Under the pieces are notes generated by a model that ran no database searches, was not told the DNA's origin, and worked only from the letters and a program-made list of their open reading frames with translations. Below, piece after piece: positions 46,224 through 59,134 of a stretch of 64,000 nucleotides of DNA (position 1 is the stretch's first letter; the number at the start of each line of letters is the position of its first letter). Origin of the DNA: Perilla frutescens (Eukaryota > Streptophyta > Magnoliopsida > Lamiales > Lamiaceae); assembly GCA_026008535.1 (NCBI GenBank), contig BRKX01000014.1, positions 41,484,506 through 41,548,505 of the forward strand, in the 5' to 3' direction. The position numbers were made by a program, and so were the translations under genes.

Positions 46224-47657
46224 TGTTGGAATTGTTAGTTTTGTATACTAGAAAGACATGTCTTTGTATACTTTTCTGATAATATGATGATATGAATTGA
46301 AAGTTATTGCAATCACTGTTTGCATTTAGATTATTTTATATAATTATTCTATGCAATGTTCCATATACTTACATTGTAGATGATATGGTGTGGGGAGTCA
46401 CACGGTAAGATCATATCATTAGAAACTTGTATTGTATTAAAGAGCTCATGGCTTAGATGGTCCTGAACACACCATCGGTACACCGTAGAATAATCTGATA
46501 AGTTAGTTTATCTTGACTAACTGATTATTCTAGTACACTTGTTAGTGTATTGAGGAGGATCACGATAGGATACTATTCTCTGCTCTGACCTGGATAGTGA
46601 GAGATAAAGATCCATAGAGTTCGGGTTCTGAACTCATGTTTGTTGGCGAGCATATGTGTGCATTACTTATTGCTTTGACTTATCAATGGGTGAGATCATT
46701 TTGCAGATCAATAAACTCGATATCTTGGGTAATAATAGTGTATACATGATGTGTCATGCAATATGCATGAACACTGTGTCCTGGTGCGCCAGGTTGATGA
46801 TGTTCTCTTGAGGAAACACAAGTTCATGTTGAAACCCTGCAGGTGGAATTTATTCCGTACATGAGTAAAGCTTGTGCGGTACTACTCAAGGTTTTAGATG
46901 TTAATTAATTATAGCTGTCAGAGGCTGACATAATTAATTAATGAATATTATATCTTAAACACGGGGAATGGCTGAACTAAAGGAGAAAGCATATTCACAA
47001 ATATGTCTTAAATTGGTAGGTCAGTTTTACTTCTTTAGTGGAATAAAAGTAAAACTTAATTTATTTAATTATATCCTAAGTTTATTGGATATTAAATAAA
47101 TTAGTGGGCCAATTTAATATTCTTCTAGATCCCTGTTGTAGCCCAACTTGACTGAAAGTGGACTGGATATAGAACTTGAGATAGAGGCCCAGCCCAGTAG
47201 GGTTGGAGCATGATATTTTCGCCCACCTCCCTATATAATAAGAGGAGGGGGACAAAAATTGTACAAGTAACAATCAACCCCTCTTTGTCTCTCAAGATAT
47301 CCACAGATTTCACAACCCTATCAGTAGAATACAGCCCACTCTGTATCTGATACTCAGTCTGGAAATACAACATAAGATCTCAGAGTAGAATACTGTGGTG
47401 GCCGATCCAGGAGAGAAAAGGGGCGCCTGTTTCATCTTCATTCAACAGCAAGATTAGATCTGTAATCTTGTCCTCAGACCGTCTGACAAATGTAAATAAT
47501 TCGAATCTATGTTTTCCGCTTTATTAGATTCGTTTTGCATAGTTTTGTGCTTGACGTTGATAAACATGCATAAACATTAAAATATGATTTGCATGAACAT
47601 GGGATTAATGAACATCCAAATGATCCTGTAGTGGTTTAATTCAAAAAAACCCCAACA
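46224..47657 (+). repeat. LTR-like sequence (probable solo LTR)
   Basis: It starts TGTTGGAATTG and ends ACCCCAACA, giving TGTTGG/CCAACA ends. A TATATAATAAGAGG TATA-like box at 47232 is followed by a leader with CAGACCGTCTGAC. The flanks (CTTAA and GGAAT) do not form a target duplication, so it is either recombined or misbounded. No internal region is present. Confidence 0.5.
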
Positions 47658-48101
47658 GGAATATGACATCAGTAAATGATCTTCTTCATCTACTCACTCA
47701 ACATGCAATATGCTCCATCATTACAAAATGACCAAAGGTTATGTTCAGATTGCCTCTCTATAAATAAGAGAAGCTATTCTACCTCAATACGTGGGTATGA
47801 AAAAAAATAATTGTGTGTAAACAAGCGTGTAAATGTCACAAAGGCTAAAGCTAGCATCTCAAATATATACACATACGTTAAGAGCATTAGATCTAGCCAA
47901 ATATAATATAGATGATCTATCATTTGTTTCGAACAAATTAGTTCTTGTAAAAGCTCTAGCTTAGATCATCAAATCATCAACACCTACTTAGCATGAGAAG
48001 CACAGGTAGTTGATAACCCTTTCAAGAATCACCCCTTGAAGATCGAAAGAGATCTAAAACCTTGAAAAGATTTCGAAAGCACCTAACTCTCCATCTAAGT
48101 G

Positions 48102-50393
48102 TGTAACGCCCCAAACTACTCCGTTTGGCCACGTCACTTAACATAAAATTTACTTACATATTTTGTGTGCTTATTTTAATATGAGCGGAAGCTAAGGTCA
48201 AAAGCATGATAATGACATAATAAGGTAAGGCATCATAATTATCAATATGAGTTTTTCGCAATTAGAGCATATAATCTATCATATCTATTTTGTCACATGA
48301 CATGGTGTTAAATAGAAGCATCGTGTAAACCCATCCACAAATCACACAATCACCTAACCTATCGGGCTCATAGGTCTTATTCAACCCGCCCGTCTAACAC
48401 CTTAAATTTAACACACATATCATAGGAGTTCAACAACGTACTTCATACATAATAGGCTCCAAGGTCGAATGACCCGCCTTTAAATTGTTTGGCATAATAT
48501 CAAGTTATACACATCATAACCTACAAAAGATCGGGCTATTCCCATCCCCAATAATCATTGATCATAAGCAAAAAGAGTGATCAATGTAATAATGATAATA
48601 ATGTAAGTATTTTCAAAAGAAGAGCATGCAAAAGATAAACACAAGCTTGTGGGGTTCTCTTGTGTTCACAACGCTCCTACTCCGACCTCGACTCCTCAAC
48701 CTGAAATTCATTGAATGAATGGGGTGAGTATTTAACAACATACTCAGTGGGGAACACTGTAAACAGTTATAGCTAATTGCCTAAGTGAAAATATAACATA
48801 TGGACTTTTCATTACGTTGTGGAGACTAGTCTCAACCCCGTAGGGTCTAAACATCATGATGCCCCCGTTAATGAACATCTTTATCCTTGTAGGGATGCCC
48901 GCAGACATCCTACCCCCCAGGGAGGACATTAACGAGTCTATTATCGATCTCGAAGGATCTCTTTTGTCAACCCCGAAGGATCTCTGTTCTGCCCCGAAGG
49001 GTCTCATTCCTACGTATACAATCAAAACACAACAATAACTATAACCTTACACGTGTTCACAGTTTAGAGTTACCCCACCTTAAGAGATGCTTTCACAATT
49101 TCTCAACCTTTGAAATACTTCTTGTCCGTGCACAAGTCGTCCTCCTCGAACCCCAATACGTTACCTAGCACCTTTTAATCCTCTTTTCATTTTAGATGTC
49201 GAGTTATACAATCAAATCATAATTTTGACCAAACTCAAGATATACTTCACTTTAAGGTCTTTAAACATATCTATATACACAAACATGGATATACAAACTC
49301 ACAACATGATTTTTTTTGGACTCAAAATACTCATTAAAACCCTTTGAAGCATTTAATCGAGCACATTACGTGCATCCATTTAAACCACAAGAACATAACT
49401 CAATTTAAATTATTTAAACCCAACATTTCAAATACAACCACCTTCATCCTAGAGCTCTAACATACTTGAAAATAAACCCCAAACAACCAACATAACACCT
49501 CCAAACAATTATCAACAAAACAAAGGGAAATTAGGGCAAAAATCCAAACCCTAGCAACAATGAACCATAGGAATTTGATATAACTTCACATATAGCCTCA
49601 AGGAGGTAAATAAACCATATGTTTGAGATATCTAAGCAAGAAGATCAACAAAATTGAGAATCCTTAAATTTGGATAACAAACCCTAGTTTCCAAAACAAC
49701 AAGAAATGTGTGTTTAATCCCCCAAGGAGAGGTGTAGAGATTACCTTTGTTGATGGATGATGATGGTGGATTACACTTCAAAAGTTGAAGAATTTTGAGA
49801 GAAAAATGAGAGGAAAGATTGCCCAAATGGAAAGAAAATGAGGAGGAAATGAATAAGTGTTGTATTTATAGGTAGAAAACCCCCGGACCCGCGCGACCGC
49901 GGAACCCATCTCTCGGCCAACGCTCCCCGTGAGCGCGCGGCCCCCCGCGGGCGCGCGTCTCTCGCCAGCCTTGCGGGCGCGCAGTCTCCCGCGACCGCGC
50001 ACGGTCCCGCGGGCGCGCACCTCCCCGCGGGCGCGCGCCGTGCCTCCTTCAACCCCGCTTCGCCCTCTGAACCCCCGACTCGCTGACCGAGTAGCGAGAC
50101 CTCCGATCAACTTAGCGTTAGGGTGTTCAAGGTTTTGGCAAACAAAACTCAATGCAATAACACGCATTCATTATCATATAACTCGACACTTTAGTATTAA
50201 AATTCAAACTGTGTTATACACTCAGTATAACATCACTGTGCTGTGACGTATCGGCTCAAGTAGAACAACTTGCATTAAATCAACGACATAATACAAACAT
50301 ACTCACATGATTAATATTCAAATAATATCAATTTCAAAACCATTTTCCAAAAAATTATAATTCATAACTTAGATAAAGGGGCGGGGTATCACA
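48102..50393 (-). mobile_element. solo LTR, family X, copy 2
   Basis: It has the same ends as copy 1 (TGTAACGCCCC and GGGGTATCACA), with perfect AAGTG duplications at 48097-48101 and 50394-50398. The minus-strand TATA box is the complement of 49862-49871. It is 2292 bp, close to copy 1, with small indels. Confidence 0.87.
49887..50043. repeat. GC-rich minisatellite in solo LTR copy 2
   Basis: CCCGCGGGCGCGC-type units are at the same place as in copy 1 but with a different number and order, indicating expansion and contraction since the copies parted. Confidence 0.75.
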
Positions 50394-50838
50394 AAGTGTG
50401 AGCCGTCGCTAAACAAACTACCATCGCATTAGCTATTTGCCAGAGACTATAAGTGTGAGAGATTAACCCAGCTGAGGTAACCGTATCAAGTAAGCCACCA
50501 TTGCTAGGTTTAGCTCCCACCCTTTGTATAATTTGTATAGTGTAATCTCAAATTATATAGTGAGTTTCCCTTCAAGAAGAAGGAAGAAAGGATGTAGAAA
50601 TCTCAAAGCTTCGAATCTCTATAAAATCCTTGTGTCTTGTATCTCGCTTTTACTTGTCCATTTTCAATTGCATACAAGCACATCATCATTGCACACAAAC
50701 TGAATATCTCAACTGATTCAAAGCTCAAAATTGTTAAATATCAAAATGAGTCAGGGCCCTATTTATTCCGCATTAAAAGCATAAAATGAGTTTATTCAGC
50801 CCCTCTCTAAACTCTATTAGACTCGCCCAGGACCATCG

Positions 50839-51101
50839 ATGTCTACTGAAGCACTTGCAAACAATCTGGTCCTGACCTCCCACCAACAAACACGCTCATC
50901 TCATCCTCCAAACAATCCTCAAGGCCATCCAACTCCTCCAATTCCAATTATATGGATTTCAATCTTTGTCATGATCCTGATGATCTTATTCCATTCAAAG
51001 GAATACCATACCCAAACTTTGGAGATGATTACTTTCGCATCACATGCCCCCAGTGCATCTAACAAAAGAAAATGTCCGTACCTACTACAGTGCAGAACAT
51101 G
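50839..51101 (+). other. unidentified sequence at the left edge of the second Ty3/gypsy element
   Basis: An ATG-started frame begins here but runs into the LTR at 51102, where it reads the LTR-encoded pol tail, so the 148-codon ORF is a chimera. Another frame reads GIPYPNFGDDYFRITCPQC. I do not recognise it. Confidence 0.3.
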
Positions 51102-52000
51102 TGATACACTCCGTGCTAAGGAGGTGTCGGATCCAATCAAGGTGCCTGAAGGACCCGTGACGCGATCGCGAGCTAAGAGGTTCAAGGAGAGCCTCAACGG
51201 GTTCATACGAGAGGTTTGGAACAAGAGGCGTCAAGGAGACCCATGGAAGGAGCCAAGGAGGGGGAACCCAACTGGAAGGTGTTGATATCGGCACAAGGTT
51301 ATCAAGAGTTGGAATGCATTACATGAACATGAAAAACAGTCGGTATGCCCATACTGTGCGATAGTCAGTATGCCCATACTGACTAGGAGTAATATTGGCC
51401 CTTAATGATTTAATTAAGGGAAATGATTTATTAGACTATAGTATTTATTTTCTTTAATTTAGACTATAGTCCAAGTCAGATTTTTATTTATTTTATTTCA
51501 TAATTTTTGGTCATTAAGAGTCATAGTTTGACTAGGATTTATTTAAAGCAGATTCCTACCTTGAATAGGATTCTAGTTAGGCAGTTTCCTAGTCCAGTTT
51601 TACTTCTTTTTGGAAGTAATTTTCGGTCAAATTAGACTTAGGATTTTCGGCCCTTATCACTATAAATAAGGGTTCATTGTGACATTGATATTTTAGACCA
51701 TTATTGAATTCAATTATAAACTTGTGAGCATATTTTCTCTCTGGAGAGCTTTTATCCAAATTTCATAATATTTTGAGTTTCAATATCGACTTATCAAACG
51801 GGTTCATCATCCTCGCTTGTGGTGTCTACATCAAATCCAAGTTTGTATTTCCAATTGATCGTGGGTTACGAATTTGACTAGTTCGTGGTTCAACATCGTT
51901 GTGAGACTAGAGTTTGGATCCATCCATCCAATTTGGCAAAACTGATATAAGTCCTGGGAAGTTCTACAACTTTCTTTGTCGTGTGCTAGCGAGAAACGCA
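51102..52000 (+). repeat. 5' LTR of the second Ty3/gypsy element
   Basis: It runs from TGATACACTCC to GAGAAACGCA (899 bp), with a TATA box TATAAATAAGG at 51661. The first part encodes the pol tail (GPVTRSRAKRFKE). Two GTATG-CC-CATAC palindromes are at 51337-51384. Confidence 0.85.
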
Positions 52001-52005
52001 TTAAG

Positions 52006-52017
52006 TGGTATCAAAGC
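52006..52017 (+). other. primer binding site of the second Ty3/gypsy element
   Basis: TGGTATCAAAGC lies five bases after the LTR and differs at one base from the initiator tRNA-Met site TGGTATCAGAGC. Confidence 0.8.
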
Positions 52018-52475
52018 TTCGGCTTTGTATCAGGTTCCATCTATCCTTTAATTCTCTTTGTTCTTGATTTTTCATTTCTACAAAAAAAAGCCGTTCACTT
52101 ATTAAAAAAAAGCATGAACAGTACACGTGAACAGTAAACAAAATAAAAAAAACTGATTTGGTCTTCTTGACGTGAGATTTCTTCGATCTTGTTGGATTTG
52201 GATACGCGTTCATTATTTGGGAGTGAATCCTGAGATAGGTCATTTGAGTCGATTGCATATTTGTGGATTTTTGGATTTGGTCTCATTGGAGAGGAAATTG
52301 AGAGTTTAGACATTCGTAGGAATTTGAGAGCATAGACATTCGTAGGATTTTATTGCCTAGAAATCTTGGTAGGATTTATTTGTTCCATTTTCAGTCAATT
52401 TTCCATTGTAATTTTTATTTCTGTTCCGAATTGATTTCATAGTTTAAAAAATAAGAAGAAAAAAAAGAAAAAAAA

Positions 52476-53625
52476 ATGTCCAAGAAAAGTACAGGTACTG
52501 CAGACAACACCGCTGGAGGTTCGGGAGGAGAAATAACTCCAACATTCAATCCAAAGTTTACCGTTGAGGCCATACATCAACATTTAACCAAGTTGTTTAA
52601 AGCCGAGATGAAAGTACTACATGAACGAATCGACAAGATGGAGAAGTCAATCCAGGAGCAATCTCAACCAACTCCACGAGAGAACCGTGGAGGTCAAGGG
52701 GGAAGAGGCGGATGTGGAGGACGCGTGGAAGTTCGACGATATCCGCATGTTGAATGGAAAAGAAGAGGTTATGAGGAGTTCCAGGAAGACAAAGCAGAGG
52801 AGGAAGATAGACAGTCGGCAACCGGAGGCCGAAGGAGAGGCAGAGTCCGAGAAGACAACGACTTGGGCAATATCAAAATGAACATACCTTCATTCAAAGG
52901 TACCAATATTACAGCCGTGTATCTGGAGTGGGAGCGCAAGATGGAGATGCTATTTGACTGCCACAACTATTCGGAGTTGAAGAAGGTCAAACTAGAAGTA
53001 GTGGAGTTTTATGACTACGCCATCAATTGGTGGGACTAATTGACCACCAGCCGACGATGAAATCGGGAAAGGCCATTGGAGACTTGGGATGATCTGAAAG
53101 TACTAATGAGGAAGAGGTTCGTGCCCAATCACTACTACCGGGAGCTATACAACAAACTCCCAACTTTGAGACAAGGCCCGAACAACGTTGATGAGTATTA
53201 CAAGGAGATGAAGATCGCGATGATCCGAGCAGATTTGGAGGAGGATCGAGGGGCCACTATGGCTCATTTTCTTACAGGTTTGCACCGAGAGATTCGGGAG
53301 GTGGTAGAGTTGCAGCACTATGTGGAGATGGAGGACATGCTGCAAATGGCAATTAAGGTAGAGAACCAACTCAAGAGGAGGGATAAATCGACTTAAGGAG
53401 GCTCGTCTACATGGAAGTTGAATTCAACTTCTAATTCTACATAGTGGAAATCAGCAAGCTAAAAAAAGAAGGAGGAGAAGCAGCCGTTCACCAAGCTGAA
53501 AGCAGAGACGGCAGCGACAGCTACAACAAATCATCCAGAGACTCTCGGAAGCTAAAACTGAGACATTAAGTGCGTTAAGTCTTAGGGTCGAGGCCACATA
53601 GCCAGTCAGTGTCCGAACCGGCACG
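52476..53625 (+). pseudogene. gag of the second Ty3/gypsy element
   Basis: The frame starts MSKKSTGTADNT. The capsid part reads VYLEWERKMEMLFDCHNYSE, then RFVPNHYYRELYNKLPTL and VDEYYKEMKIAMIRADLEED. Stops interrupt it at 53037 and 53056, and it stops again near 53394. The zinc knuckle near 53571 has lost its second cysteine and carries a stop (CVKS, stop, GRGHIASQC). The glycine/arginine-rich linker near 52690 resembles nucleic-acid-binding regions. Confidence 0.85.
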
Positions 53626-54310
53626 TGATAATCTTGAAGGATGATGGAGAGATCGTGATAGATGATGAGAAAGTTGATCCGGAGATTCCCGGACTGTCGG
53701 AGTCAAGCGACAGTGAAGAAGAGTACGCAACACCTGAGTCACTTGTTCTAGTTGCAAGCAAGTCTCTAAGTCTGCATACCAAGAGCGTTGATGAGGCGCA
53801 GCGGGAGAACATATTCCACACCCGATGCCACATCAAGGATAAGGTATGTAGTATGATCATTGATGGAGGTAGCTGTACTAATATAGCTAGTGTTGTTATG
53901 GTGAAAAAGCTAGGATTGCTGATTCTCAAGCACCTTAAACCATACAAGCTACAATGGTTGAAGACAGTAGAGAAACAAAGGTGAACAAGCAGGTATGAGT
54001 ACCATTCTGGATTGGCAAATATGAAGATGAAGTGCTTTGTGACGTTGTGCCTATGCAAGCTGGTCATATTCTGTTGGGACGTCCATGGCAATTAGATAGG
54101 AGGGTGACTCACGATGGCTTCACAAACAAGTACTCGTTTGTACTTAACAAGAAGACGGTGACACTAGCTCCTCTAACACCTTCACAAGTGTATGAGGACC
54201 AAGTGAAGCTACAAGAGGAAGCTGAGTCGATGAAGAAGAAAGAGAGAGGAGGCGGCGGTCATTACTTCGAAGGAAAAAACCCACCGGTCTTGTTTTGCCA
54301 CAACCAGTGA
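53625..54310 (+). pseudogene. protease region of the second Ty3/gypsy element
   Basis: Two overlapping frames remain. The first (53625-53984) has the aspartic protease region CSMIIDGGSCTNIASVVMVK, with the DGGS variant of the catalytic triad common in this plant group. After a frameshift near 53980 the second (54032-54310) has VVPMQAGHILLGRPWQLDRR, the protease flap/end region. Confidence 0.8.
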
Positions 54311-54414
54311 CATTAAATGGGCCGTGCAAAACGAGAAGTCCATGTACCTGATGGTCCGCAAAGATTTGCTGCAAACTAACAAACTTGACAAATCTTTGCC
54401 AAGTTTGATTTTGT

Positions 54415-55673
54415 CTCTCTTATAGGAATTTGATGATGTGTTTCCCGAGGAGATGCCACCCAGTTTACCACCAATAAGGGGATTGAGCAATAAATTGATT
54501 TTGTGCCCGGCGCCACTTTACCCAACCAGCCGGCTTATCGAAGCACCCTGAGGAGACAAAGGAGCTCGAAAGACAAATTCATGAGCTGTTGGAGAAAGGC
54601 TAAGTGAGGGAGAGCTTGAGCCCATGCGTGAGCCTAGTCTTGCTCGTGCCCAAGAAGGATTTATCCCTTCACATGTGTGTCGACTGCCGAGCTATCAACG
54701 ACATTACGCTAAAGTATCGACATCATATATCCCGTCTAGATGATATGCTTGATGAGTTACATGGTGCTTGAGTATTCTCTAAGATTGATTTGCATACTGG
54801 GTACCATCAAATTAGAATTAAAGAGGGAGATGAATGGAAAACGACATTTATTACTAAACTTGGATTGTATGAATGGTTAGTTATGCCATTTGGTTTGACA
54901 AATGCTCCAAGTACTTTTATGTGTCTTATGAACCATGTTTTACGTGCTTTTATAGGTAGATTTGTCGTGGTTTATTTTGACGATATCTTGATTTATAGCA
55001 AGAATGTGAATGAGCATGAAGAGCATTTACGACATGTGTTACAAGCTATAAGGAAAGAACAATTATATGCTAACCTTAAAAAGTGCACCTTTTGCACCGA
55101 TAGGGTTATTTTCCTTGGCTTTGTTGTGAGTGCAGATCGAGTGCAGGTAGACAAAGAGAAGGTTCGTGCCATTCAAGAATGGCCGACGCCTACCACTGTT
55201 GGTGAGGTTCGAAGTTTTCATGGTTTGACGAGTTTCTACCGCCGTTTTGTGCCACACTTCAGTAGCATTGCAGCTCCGATGACTGAGGTGATAAAAAAGA
55301 ACGTGGAGTTCAAATGGGGCGAAGCTCAAGAACGAGCTTTTCAAACACTCAAGGAAAAGTTAACACACCCACCGGTACTATCTCTTCCTGACTTTTCTAA
55401 AACTTTTGAGGTTGAGTGTAATGCTTCCAGTGTTAGTATTGGTGCAGTTTTGATGCCAATGGTTCGACCAATTTCATACTTCAGCGAGAAGTTGGGACGC
55501 ACCACTACAAATTACCCGATGTATGACAAGGAGTTGTATGCATTAGTACGAGCATTGCAGACGTGGCATCACTACTTGTGGCCCAAGGAGTTCGTGATCC
55601 ATACCGACCATGAGTCATTGAAACATTTCAGGGGGCAACACAAGTTGAACAAAAGACATGCAAGATGGATGGA
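54415..55673 (+). pseudogene. reverse transcriptase and start of RNase H, second Ty3/gypsy element
   Basis: The N-terminal part (EFDDVFPEEMPPSLPP) is broken by frameshifts to about 54789. From 54790 the frame is open and contains LYEWLVMPFGLTNAPSTFM, the catalytic VYFDDILIYS, and RNase H beginning FEVECNASSVSIGAVL (asparagine where aspartate is usual). It goes on to HTDHESLKHFRGQHKLNKRH and is interrupted by the insertion at 55674. It continues at 62152. Confidence 0.88.
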
Positions 55674-57038
55674 TGATTAGGTTGTTATTTCGTATATATT
55701 TTGAGTCATTTTTGGTGTATTTTTGCGTAGTTACTCACCCTTTGGTCAAGTTTTGTGAAAGAATTTGTGTCTTGTGGTTGATTTCAGGTGGTTGACATGA
55801 AAGTGGAGATAATGACATTGTTTTGAAGGGTTTGGACACAATTGGATTGAAGAAAGCTGAAGAGTCTGGAAAACAGTCGGTATGGGCATACCGACTGGTG
55901 GACTGGGCGAATATTTGGACTGGAAATAGTGGATATCCACAAGCTGTGGGCCATGGACGATTTTTGGGCTATTTTTATTACTGTTGGACTTTATTTTTAT
56001 TATTTTCCTAGTTGGATTAGGATTAGATTTCTTTTATTAATTAATTAGTTAAGGATTTGGATAAAAGACTTCTAGATAGAGTAGGACTCTAATATATCAG
56101 TATCCATTGCAGTACAATGATTTCAATCGTTAGATACACAGAGGGAGACGCCAGAAACGAATTCCTTTCTCTGTAGTACACGATATTCTTCAATTTTTCA
56201 TTCTTCTTTTCATATTTCTTATCTATTAATTAATTTTTGAAGTGCCAATCCAATTATGAATTCAAGCTAAATGCGTTCTATTCCGGTGAAGATTAACAAA
56301 GCCCTGGCATAATCATTCTGTGAGATCTAATTGTTCTTTCTATTTTAATTAATTACATGTATCTGTGATTCTCGGTGTTTAAAGTTGTTAATTGTTTCGT
56401 CCTTGCTAGATAGTCGCGAATATTTAGTAGATCAGAATTAATTAGTAGCCAATTAAACCGGTCATCCGTAATTGTGGTTTAAGTTTAATTAGTGGTACAA
56501 CGATTCTTCAGAATCGAGGGAATAACAGTCTAAATTCAACGGTCCTGTGTCAGAGTCTGTTGGTTTTGAATCGGGTTTCTCTAGTGTCTAACGCTGTCGG
56601 CTTATTAAATCTATAGAGTGTCTCTTACGGTTGTCAGTCGATTACGGAAATAATTAGTGAAGTGTCTTCCTGATTATCGAGAAACTAAGGAGAAATTAGG
56701 CTGCATCAGTAAGTGTCTTCGGTGGCTATAACTGGTTTGCATGCATTAATTGGAAATATCTTTGCATCGATGATCGGAATAATTAAGCTAGGGTGGAGTT
56801 AATTAGAAGTCGGAATACCTTTTTAATTTGTTAAGAAAACTACATTTGTTTAATTGCTTTTAAATTTAGTTTTTACATTATAATCAAGATATTCGTGTAG
56901 AAGTATGGTTACTGCAGAGTGAAGTGTTCGAATAGTTCTCACCGGTCCTTTGGGAGACGATCTTGCTTGCTACTATTTTGGATAGTGTGGGCATACCGAC
57001 TGCGTGTTGGATTATTTTTGGTGAAAAACGATGCACCA
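55674..57038 (+). repeat. 5' LTR of the Athila/Tat-like element
   Basis: It runs from TGATTAGGTTG to GATGCACCA and pairs with 60788-62151. It holds a palindrome with 11-bp arms at 55874-55897 and a half-site at 56989-57002. Confidence 0.92.
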
Positions 57039-57043
57039 AATTT

Positions 57044-57060
57044 TGGCGCCGTTGCCGGGG
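57044..57060 (+). other. primer binding site of the Athila/Tat-like element
   Basis: TGGCGCCGTTGCCGGGG lies five bases after the LTR. It is the hallmark primer site of Athila and Tat lineages rather than the initiator tRNA-Met type. Confidence 0.85.
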
Positions 57061-57137
57061 ATCGGTTTTTAAGAAGTGATTATTCTAATATTTTCAGTTT
57101 GCCATTTCTTTTTATTTTGTTTTGTTTTTTCTAGTGC

Positions 57138-58807
57138 ATGACTCGGTCCTCACAGAAAGGAAGTCTAGAATTCAATCCAGAACCGGAGAGAACTTACCAT
57201 AAGTTGAGGAAAACATGGCCAATAATGGAAATCAAGCTCTCGCAAATGTTGCTGGACCTGACCTGCCAATCAGAGAGTTGGGTCGCCACAGAAATAATCA
57301 ACCCATTTGCATCATGCTACCTCCGATTGCAAATAATTCTGAAATAAGGCCTGGCTTTATTCAAGTTTTACCCAAATTCGGCGATCTACCTGGAGAGAGT
57401 GCACACAAGCACCTTGCCGAATTTGATTTAGTTTGCTCTACTATACGCCCTCAAGGCTTCTCTGCTGATAATTTGAGATTACTGACTTTTTCTCATACTT
57501 TGCAGGGCAAGGCTAGAGATTGGCTGTTTGATCTCCCATCGAGCTCTATTTCCACTTGGAATGAGTTGGAGGAACAATTCCTACGCAAGTTCTTTCCTGA
57601 ATCAAGAGCTGCAAACTTAAGGATGACGATCAGCAGCATTAAGCAGAAGCAGAATGAGAGCTTGGCCAATTACTGGGAGAGATTCCAATAGTTGTGCCGC
57701 AAATGTCCAGACCACGGTTTCTCTGAATATCAATTACTTACTAACTACTTTTACCGTGGTATGTCAACATTTGACAGAAAGATTGTTGATGCTGCTAGCG
57801 GAGGATCTCTAACCAACAAGACTCTAGCAGAGGCGAAGCAGCTCATTATCGACATGGTTTCTGGAGGTCAGCAGTATGAAGATGAGGATGATGACAGATA
57901 CTGGCCTGTAAAAGGAGTTGAGCGAGCAGATAGCTCCGATGTCAATGAGAAGATCGATGCTTTGACTTCTCTGGTTCAAGGTCTAGCTTTAGCGCAGACA
58001 CAGAACATCCGTTGTGGAGTGTGCTCGGAAAATGGCCACTTTACTGATGCTTGCCCTACTTTGCAAGTTTCTCCAAACGAGCAAGCATGTTATGGTTTCG
58101 GTGATGCGCAACAAGATGCTCTGAGATGGGAGAATTATGATCCATACCCGAACACATATAACCCGGGTTGGAGGGATCATTTTAATTTTAGCTGGAGGCA
58201 GCCAGATCAGAAGATGCCGGGAGATTTGCCTCCGAGGCAGCCACAGGGTGGGCAGTATGCCCATATCGATCATGCTGCACCGAGCACGAGTGAAATTATG
58301 AAATGTCTGGAGCAGAGCAGTACACTCGTGAACAGTTTGGCACAGAGTCAGAAAGCCTTCCAGCAAGAGACGCAAGCCGCTCTGGGGAGTATGGGCACAC
58401 AGATCACCCAACTTGCCACTCAAATCAACCAGATGCAAGCGAATCAGGGCAAACTCTCATCTCAAACTGAAATGAATCCAAGAGCGCATGTTTGCGCTGT
58501 AACTTTAAGAAGTGAGAATAAGTTAGTCGAATTTGAGTCTAAGAAGAAAGAAACAGAGACGGAAGAGCATGTTGAAGTGCAAACGAAGGAATCCATTGCA
58601 GAGGCAAAACAACATGACAAATCTCTTCCACCTAAGGTATTTATGGAACCTAAAGTTTTTAATTCTCAACCTCTTATTTCAACATTTTTTTCTTCCAGGT
58701 TGGCTCAAAATAAGAAAGAAGATGATGAAAATGAGGTCCTCGAGCTGTTCAAGAAGGTACCTTTTGGTGGGCTAACTGAAACCGCTGCAATAACAGAAGA
58801 AGATTAA
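57138..58807 (+). pseudogene. gag of the Athila/Tat-like element
   Basis: It begins MTRSSQKGSLEFNPEPERTY at 57138, shifts frame once near 57213, then stays in one frame from 57215 to 58807. The frame has the capsid region (FGDLPGESAHKHLAEF, KARDWLFDLPSSSISTWNEL, RKFFPESRAANLR, ESLANYWERF). A single TAG at 57689-57691 follows ERFQ, and after it come LCRKCPDHGF, YFYRGM and a zinc knuckle (CGVCSENGHFTDAC). The C-terminal half is glutamine-rich. Apart from the shift and the TAG the frame is intact, so decay is slight. Confidence 0.88.
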
Positions 58808-59134
58808 GATATTCGAGATATCATAATGCAGCTGTATACCACCAGTGAATTTCTAATTCGGAATCTGACGGGCCGTATGCCCTTACCGACCAACTCAGAA
58901 CCGATTTTACCATCTCATGTGAAGGCTCCCGTGCTGAAGCTGAAAGTACTTCTGGAGCATCTGAAATATGCTTTTCTTGGAGAGCAAGACACATTGCCCT
59001 TAATCATCAATAATGATCTTTGCAAAAGGCAAGAAGCAAGGTTGGTCGAGCTTTTGAAGAAGCATAAAGATGCGGGGATGGAAACGATTCCTTTCGATAG
59101 GGGTAGATCTGCTACCCCTGAAATTGTCTCTTGA
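58808..59134 (+). pseudogene. truncated start of pol, Athila/Tat-like element
   Basis: In the same frame as gag, after a TAA, comes a segment with VKAPVLKLKVLLEHLKYAFL and LPLIINNDLCKRQEARLVEL, the linker that precedes reverse transcriptase in Athila/Tat. It ends at KKHKDAGMETIPFDRG and a stop at 59134. Protease, reverse transcriptase, RNase H and integrase are deleted. Confidence 0.8.

Larger units (their letters stand above)
47658..50838 (+). repeat. older LTR-like sequence split by solo LTR copy 2
   Basis: Pieces 47658-48101 and 50394-50838 belong together. The first has a TATA box (CTCTATAAATAAGAG, about 47756). The second ends with TTCAGCCCCTCTCTAAACTC, like the ends of Sirevirus-type copia LTRs. 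No primer site follows. The assignment is tentative. Confidence 0.35.

Noticed and set aside
46224..47657. Calling this LTR-like sequence a securely bounded solo LTR
   Set aside because: The flanking 5-mers (CTTAA, GGAAT) do not match, so it is listed as a repeat with moderate confidence only.
50839..51285. 148-codon ORF on the plus strand
   Set aside because: It crosses the boundary at 51102 and its second half is the LTR-encoded pol tail, so it is a chimera of unrelated sequences.
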